Position numbers and translations under genes: made by a program
Shown: in pieces, positions 59,928 to 64,000 of the stretch
Layout: every line of letters starts with the position of its first letter
Numbering within the stretch: the first letter of the stretch is position 1
The notes under the pieces: model-generated
What the model was told of the DNA's origin: nothing
The model's database searches: none
Seen by the model: only the letters and a program-made list of their open reading frames with translations
Source of the DNA: G963663525 sp963663525
GTDB lineage: Bacteria; Myxococcota_A; SURF-8; G963663525
Direction of reading: 5' to 3'
Assembly (NCBI GenBank): GCA_963663525.2
Contig: CAXXHC010000001.1
Coordinates: forward strand, 2,542,001 to 2,606,000
Length of the DNA stretch: 64,000 nt

Positions 59928-61583
59928 ATGACATCGAACAGCTATCCCAAGTTCTTCGCCGACCGCATTTTCTCCAACGAGGACGCTCTCAAGCAGACCG
60001 TGAAATCGGACACGACCGTTGCGTCGGGCTTTGCGACCTCCGAACCGCTGGCTTTCCACCACGATTTGTGGGACCATATTCAGAAAGAGGACATCACCAA
60101 CCTCGAAATCAAAAACGCCCTGTACATGGCACCGCATAAAATCTGTGTGGGCGATGCACTGCAAAGTAAGGGAAAATTCTACGATTTTGCCAAAAAGTCC
60201 TCCACGTCATCGATTCTCGGCAACCTGGCGCGCAAGGCCAACGCCATCACCCAGAAAACCGAGGGCCTGGGCAAGCTGATCGACCATTACCGGGAACTCA
60301 AAGAACGCCACATCGTCTTCACCTCGCCTTTCATCAGCGGCGCGACCAATATCATCATTCCGGCCAACGCGCTGACCCGCAGTCTTTACCCGGAATTCGT
60401 CAACCGCAACACCACGCGAATGGGCATCACGCATATGCAGTCGATCCACTTCCCCGACGCCGTGGATTCGATGGGGTACAGCCCCGAAGGCGAACCGATG
60501 GTGGATACTTTCGCGGCGCCCTGCACGCTTCCCAACGAGGACGGCGACATGAGCCACGCCCTGGCCAACGGCGCGAATGGTGAAATCGTCGAGAAGATCA
60601 TCAAAGATGGTCGGATCAATCTCGTCCTGTACGTCAACCCAAAACTTCCTTTCACTACCGGGTACAACGACGCGAAAAATACGTTCAATATCAATGAGTT
60701 GGAAATGCTGGCGAATAATGGAAAACTCTTCGTCGTCGAAGACGACGGCAAGCTTCCGGCGCTTCCGGCCAACTCCCTGGGCAATCCGCTGCCTTCCGAA
60801 GAGCAAATCGCCCAGCACGTGGTCAACCACATCGAAATGAACGGCGATTACACCAATGGTCGCGCCATCCAGGTAGGTTTTGGTGGTACCGGCGTGCTGG
60901 CCATCAAGGGACTCAAGGATTCGAGTTGGACGGGCCGCAGCTACACCGAGATGATGGAACCGTTCACCATGGATCTCTACGAAGCGGGAAAAATCGCGGG
61001 GAGCCACTTTATCGAAAAGGACGGCACCCGCACTCAACTCGACGGCAAAATGGTCTGCACGTTCACCATCTGCGAGGAAGGCGACGACTTCTATAAGAAG
61101 ATCCATAACAATCCGAACCTCATCGTGGCTGCCGCATCGCGCGTCGTGATTCCCGAAGGATTCTACTATGGTATGGGAATCAACAACTGCCTGGCGGTGG
61201 ACTTCCATGGGCACGTCAGTTCCGGCGGACGGGGCAAGAACCACCACTCCGGCGTGGGTGGCGGCGCGCAGATTTTCCGTGGGTTGTCCAAGGGCGGTGT
61301 CGGCTATCTCTGCATGAAATCGACCCACAAGAATTTTTCGGGCAAGGTCCGTTCGTCGATCTTCCCCTTCATGCCCGAAGGCACGCCGATCAGCCACATC
61401 GGTCCCGACCTGATGGGCGGTCGCGACGGAGCGCGTTTCTTCCTCGTCACCGAGCACGGCGTAGCGAGACTTTCAGGACAGAACCAGCACCAGTTCATCA
61501 AGAACATCATCTCCGTGGCTGATCCGCAGTTCCGCGACTGGCTCCGGTACATGGCGCGTAAGGAGTTCGGCGTAAATATCTGA
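59928..61583 (+). CDS. Acetyl-CoA hydrolase/transferase family protein (Cat1-like)
   Basis: 551 residues from ATG 59928 (AAAGGAA upstream). Features of the acetyl-CoA hydrolase/succinyl-CoA:acetate transferase family: DGARFFLVTEHGVARLSGQ near the C-terminus, GGTGVLAIKGL, FHGHVSSGGRGKNHHSGVGGGAQIFRGL, and AAASRVVIPEGFYYG. Likely transfers CoA from succinyl- or another acyl-CoA to acetate, or hydrolyses it. Next to the fused CoA-transferase; with the 2-oxoacid oxidoreductase (5 kb away) it makes a coherent set for amino-acid fermentation. Ends at a strong terminator. Confidence 0.88.
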   Translation: MTSNSYPKFFADRIFSNEDALKQTVKSDTTVASGFATSEPLAFHHDLWDHIQKEDITNLEIKNALYMAPHKICVGDALQSKGKFYDFAKKSSTSSILGNLARKANAITQKTEGLGKLIDHYRELKERHIVFTSPFISGATNIIIPANALTRSLYPEFVNRNTTRMGITHMQSIHFPDAVDSMGYSPEGEPMVDTFAAPCTLPNEDGDMSHALANGANGEIVEKIIKDGRINLVLYVNPKLPFTTGYNDAKNTFNINELEMLANNGKLFVVEDDGKLPALPANSLGNPLPSEEQIAQHVVNHIEMNGDYTNGRAIQVGFGGTGVLAIKGLKDSSWTGRSYTEMMEPFTMDLYEAGKIAGSHFIEKDGTRTQLDGKMVCTFTICEEGDDFYKKIHNNPNLIVAAASRVVIPEGFYYGMGINNCLAVDFHGHVSSGGRGKNHHSGVGGGAQIFRGLSKGGVGYLCMKSTHKNFSGKVRSSIFPFMPEGTPISHIGPDLMGGRDGARFFLVTEHGVARLSGQNQHQFIKNIISVADPQFRDWLRYMARKEFGVNI

Positions 61584-61605
61584 TTTCCTTCTGTTTCTAT
61601 GCTCG

Positions 61606-61634
61606 AAGCCGCCGGATTTCCGGCGGCTTTTTTC
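61606..61634 (+). terminator. Rho-independent terminator of the CoA-transferase operon
   Basis: AAGCCGCCGG, ATTT loop, CCGGCGGCTT followed by T6, 23 nt after the stop. Confidence 0.92.
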
Positions 61635-61681
61635 GTGGAATCTCGAATGCGGGGCGGTGGGGGCGTCTTCTACCTAGTGGA

Positions 61682-62398
61682 TCATTCGGATAGAAAAGCG
61701 GGGTATAGAGATTTGAGTTTGATACGAGCATCTTCGGTTGTGAAACGCCAGTCGACGCCGATTTGACATTTGTTTCGGTTTCGTTCCCATGCCTTGATTT
61801 CTTTGCGCATGTTGTTGATCTCACCGATCCGTCGCGACAAGCACTGCCGTGTCATGGCCGACAATTCGCACTCGGCGATATTCAACCAGCTTCCATGTTT
61901 CGGCGTGTGATGGATCTCCAATCTGCGTGTCAGCCGCCGCGCCTCTTCCGGTTCGAACGCTTCGTACAACGAACCGACGCTGTGTGTGTTCAGATTATCC
62001 ATGACCAGCACGACCTTTTCGGCGTCCGGATAATCCACTTCCAGCAAGGTTTTGACTTCCTGTGCCCAATCCTTCTTCGTCCTGCGCTCGCGTGCTTCCA
62101 CTCGCCGCCACGATCCCAAAGGCTCCGTAAACAGGAAAATCGCCGCCGTCCCGTTTCGTTCGTATTCGGAATCGAACCGAGCCGGATGACCGGGGGCAAC
62201 GGGGACCGGAACCCGTGTTTCTCGGATCAACTGCACCGGTTGCTCGTCCATGCACACCAGGGGCATGGATGGATCGTAAGGGCGTTTGTACACATCCAGC
62301 ACGTCTTCCATGCGTGCTACGAATTCGGCATTCGCTTTCGGAGGAATGCACCACATCCGTTTCAGGTGAGGCTTACATTCATTTTTTTACGTGTCTCC
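61682..62398 (-). CDS. IS630 transposase, C-terminal part (after -1 frameshift)
   Basis: The DDE nuclease domain. Reading in the -1 frame from the A7 tract gives NECKPHLKRMWCIPPKANAE, which continues typically into VYKRPYDPSMPLVCMDEQPVQLIRETR. Catalytic acids: D in VCMDEQ, D in LVMDNLNTHS, E in WLNIAECEL. Ends TTEDARIKLKSLYPAF, a common IS630 C-terminus. ATG at 62356 could in principle start a short version, but the upstream in-frame residues are conserved, supporting frameshift expression. Confidence 0.88.
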
Positions 62399-62817
62399 AT
62401 CACCGTTTGAGGCGAGATGGAATCCACGACATTTAACTCCACAAGGCGGTCGGCCAACAATTTCAAACTCCAGCGCGAGCGACCCTCGGGTGGCGGCGAG
62501 CAGGCCTGAGCGATCAGAACGGCCTCTCCCTCGCCGTCTAGTTTGCGTTTTCTGGAAGGACGCTCCTGCTTCTTTCGATTCAACGCGCCTTCAAGTCCGC
62601 GTTCGACGAAGCGTTGCCGAATCTGGGCCACCGTCGAGGCATGGCATCCGTAGGCTTCGGCGGCTTTTTCGTCAATCCAGCCCGGACCGTCAGCATCCAC
62701 CGCCAGCAATACGTGAGCATGACGGATCTTGTAAGCCGTCGTGCGCCCTTTTTTCACCAGAGCCTCAAGGTACTCCCTTTCCTTATCCGTGAGACGAACG
62801 ATATAATATTTGGCCAT
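62362..62817 (-). CDS. IS630 transposase, N-terminal part (helix-turn-helix)
   Basis: Start at ATG 62817 (MAKYYIVRLTDKERE) with GGAGAAG upstream; an ATG at 62829 is the alternative. About 151 residues with HTH helices: TAYKIRHAHVLLAVDADGPGW, EKAAEAYGCHASTVAQIRQRFVERGLEGALNRK. It ends after ETRKK at a stop, with the A AAA AAA slippery tract (plus 62392-62398) about 30 nt before it. A -1 shift there joins it to the nuclease domain. Confidence 0.88.
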   Translation of the reverse strand: MAKYYIVRLTDKEREYLEALVKKGRTTAYKIRHAHVLLAVDADGPGWIDEKAAEAYGCHASTVAQIRQRFVERGLEGALNRKKQERPSRKRKLDGEGEAVLIAQACSPPPEGRSRWSLKLLADRLVELNVVDSISPQTVMETRKKMNVSLT

Positions 62818-62903
62818 TATCTTCTCCATTCAATATTCTACAGTAAATGGAGATATTGTACTCGAAAATACTCATCGATTCAATACGAATGATGCATTAG
62901 GTA

Positions 62904-63313
62904 GTTATTGCATCGCCAACATCACAATGCGCAGGTTCCTCTCTCTGCTGCGCGCCAACAACTCTGGAAACAAGATCAATGTCATCACGTGTATGGTTGA
63001 TCGGTGCAACAACAATGAGTGTTGTATTCTCAATTTAGTGCCGCATTCCTTGTAATTATATCCTTCCTCCTCCCATATTTCGGCGGGACACACAGAAAGA
63101 CAATGCGTAAGCTATTTTTCGTTGGTTGTCATCGTCATTCACTCCTGCCAATCAGAGACCCATCATCATCACTACATACCCAGAATAACCATTATCGCCC
63201 CTGTGTCAACAGTATAAGTATATGATATCACTACTATTTCGGACACAATTGCCCTTTGTTTGCGAGTTTTCGGGATATTTGTGTCCGAGGCGGAAATCAG
63301 GTACTGTTGTGGC
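62904..63313. other. Intergenic region, low GC, no gene seen
   Basis: Short ORFs on both strands lack ribosome sites and family signal. Direct A/T-rich tracts and a GATATCACTACTATTT stretch near 63220. Nothing supported. Confidence 0.4.
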
Positions 63314-63493
63314 TAGCCCGCATTATTCATGAGGATCGTAGCGAGACGCCGAAAACCGAAGATATTTCATGAAGTTGGACCGATTTTCACCCGCAGGCAT
63401 ACTTTACAGTCTGTCGAGGATGAAAATCGGGAAACAAGTGAAAGATCGAGGATTTTCAAGTCGCAGTAGATTCTTCATGAATTATGCGGGCTA
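63314..63493 (-). mobile_element. 180-bp palindromic MITE-like element, copy 4 (inverted)
   Basis: Ends TAGCCCGCATTATTCATGA and TCATGAATTATGCGGGCTA; interior identical to copy 1 apart from a few changes, but inverted. Length 180 bp, flanked by C/G as CTAG, as at copy 1. Confidence 0.88.
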
Positions 63494-63601
63494 GTGCTTG
63501 AAAAGTATAAGGGAGGGTCGGAAGTTAAATTGCAATTGAAAGCAACCCTTAGGGATGAAACTTTTTTCTCCGATTTGCGGACATTTAGCGGACACGCCAA
63601 T

Positions 63602-63630
63602 AAAAAAGGACTTACGAAAATTCGTAAGCC
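63602..63630 (-). terminator. Intrinsic terminator downstream of tRNA-His
   Basis: On the minus strand GGGCTTACGAATTTTCGTAAGTCC then T6: stem CTTACGAA / TTCGTAAG with AA/TT turn. About 12 nt after the CCA end. Confidence 0.85.
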
Positions 63631-63641
63631 CTTGAAATTAC

Positions 63642-63718
63642 TGGTACTGTTGGGAGGACTTGAACCTCCGACCCCCTGATCCACAATCAGGTGCTCTAAC
63701 CAACTGAGCTACAACAGC
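63642..63718 (-). tRNA. tRNA-His (anticodon GTG)
   Basis: 77 nt including encoded CCA. Acceptor 5' GCTGTTG with 3' CAACAGT (G1 opposite T72 wobble), T8A9, D-arm GCTC..GAGC, anticodon stem-loop CCTGA-TTGTGGA-TCAGG (anticodon GTG), T-arm GGAGG-TTCAAGT-CCTCC, discriminator A73, then CCA. Base at -1 is C. So the usual histidine identity pair G-1:C73 is absent from the gene. Confidence 0.9.
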
Positions 63719-63923
63719 GCTCGGCAGCAATATGCCGTGCACGGTTTTAGTTGTCAATTTTTTTCCGCTTGCACGTAAAAAACCGGAAATCTCTTGAGAT
63801 TTTGGCCAATTCATGCGCGGATAATTTCCCAAAGCTGTTTTTTTCTGTATGCTGCCGTGATTCTTCAATATTCTCGACGCGGATCCTCTAGAATCTCCGG
63901 TAAATTCGTGGTAATTTCAAATC

Positions 63924-64000
63924 ATGTTGAAACAGGAAGATAAAAAAGGCTCGATCGAACGATTCTCAGAGACAGGGATCGTTTTCGACATCCAAAACTA
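63924..64000 (+). CDS. Possible start of a gene, truncated by window end
   Basis: 25 codons from ATG 63924 (MLKQEDKKGSIERFSE...) with an in-frame stop just upstream; no clear ribosome site (AATTTCAAATC precedes). Too little to identify. Confidence 0.3.
   Translation, partial: MLKQEDKKGSIERFSETGIVFDIQN

Larger units (their letters stand above)
61673..62901 (-). mobile_element. IS630-family insertion sequence, apparently intact
   Basis: 1229 bp. Imperfect terminal inverted repeats CCTAGTGGATCATTCGGATA and (reversed right end) CCTAATGCATCATTCGTATT match at 16 of 20 positions, flanked by TA duplications (61671-61672, 62902-62903) as in IS630/Tc1 elements. The transposase is in two overlapping frames. 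Sits just after the terminator of the CoA-transferase genes, so it disrupts nothing visible. Confidence 0.88.

Noticed and set aside
59808..60164. Minus-strand ORF before the Cat1-like gene
   Set aside because: Overlaps the coding start of a recognised CoA-transferase and has no support of its own.
61673..62901. IS630 element as source of transposase for the 180-bp MITE
   Set aside because: Both use TA sites but the terminal sequences are unrelated (CCTAGTGG versus GCCCGCAT), so no direct link is supported.
63880..63892. GGATCCTCTAGA, resembling a cloning-vector polylinker
   Set aside because: Only 12 bp and surrounding sequence does not continue any polylinker; chance is adequate.

Overview
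The window is about 57-60% GC, gene-dense chromosome from a Gram-negative bacterium. It encodes many exported lipoproteins with lipoboxes, several of them very large, Cys-rich or Asp/Glu-rich and built from C-type-lectin-like, LamG, SUMF1 and PPC-like modules. Together with small intergenic repeat families, a zinc-ribbon/TPR membrane protein, ThyX, ferredoxin-linked 2-oxoacid oxidoreductase and CoA-transferases, this fits an uncultured Deltaproteobacteria-like (Myxococcota-like or neighbouring phylum) anaerobe or facultative anaerobe. The taxonomic placement is inference from gene style only.

Layout. 1-1.3 kb: a PurN-like formyltransferase (cut by the window edge) and thyX, minus strand. 2.1-12.4 kb: plus-strand housekeeping genes (Ca2+/Na+ antiporter, exported transglutaminase-like protein, YchF-type ATPase, zinc-ribbon/TPR membrane protein, purD, purE, a Sua5/YrdC-type protein, a TrmN6-like methyltransferase). 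12.5-20.2 kb: one 2538-residue lipoprotein with a propeller-like N-terminus, 15 Cys-rich repeats and six C-type-lectin-like domains. 20.9-27.1 kb: lone receiver domain, phosphohexomutase, two paralogous Cys-rich small lipoproteins, Na+/phosphate symporter, OB-fold-like lipoprotein. 27.1-31.6 kb: a TetR regulator and ICMT-type protein divergent from an MMPL/RND exporter with a clear promoter/operator region, then rpsT. 32.0-42.0 kb: more surface lipoproteins, a PHP-glycosyltransferase fusion and a HAD phosphatase.

42.2-50.8 kb (minus strand) is an arginine operon. In transcription order it runs: unusual P-loop protein, argC, argD, argB, argE-like, argR, argG, argH. It is preceded by ArgR-type operators overlapping a promoter. 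It has no recognisable glutamate N-acyltransferase (ArgA/ArgJ/GNAT) and no argF; the first gene is a P-loop protein that may supply the missing acylation step (hypothesis). 50.9-55.5 kb: CGGC-domain protein, saccharopine-dehydrogenase-like enzyme and a two-gene 2-oxoacid:acceptor oxidoreductase. 56-61.6 kb: small hypothetical genes, a stand-alone GspF-like domain and two different CoA-transferases. 61.7-62.9 kb: an apparently intact IS630-family element with a -1 frameshift. 63.6 kb: tRNA-His.

Mobile and repeat DNA is prominent. There are four copies of an exactly 180-bp, wholly palindromic, TA-bounded MITE-like element whose end sequences covary; one copy interrupts another repeat. There are also four copies of a composite 'CCCTCTCCC..GGGAGAGGG' repeat, three loci of a 'GGTCGGGTGAAATCACCCGACC' repeat, and two inverted copies of a separate ~260-bp intergenic repeat 33 kb apart.
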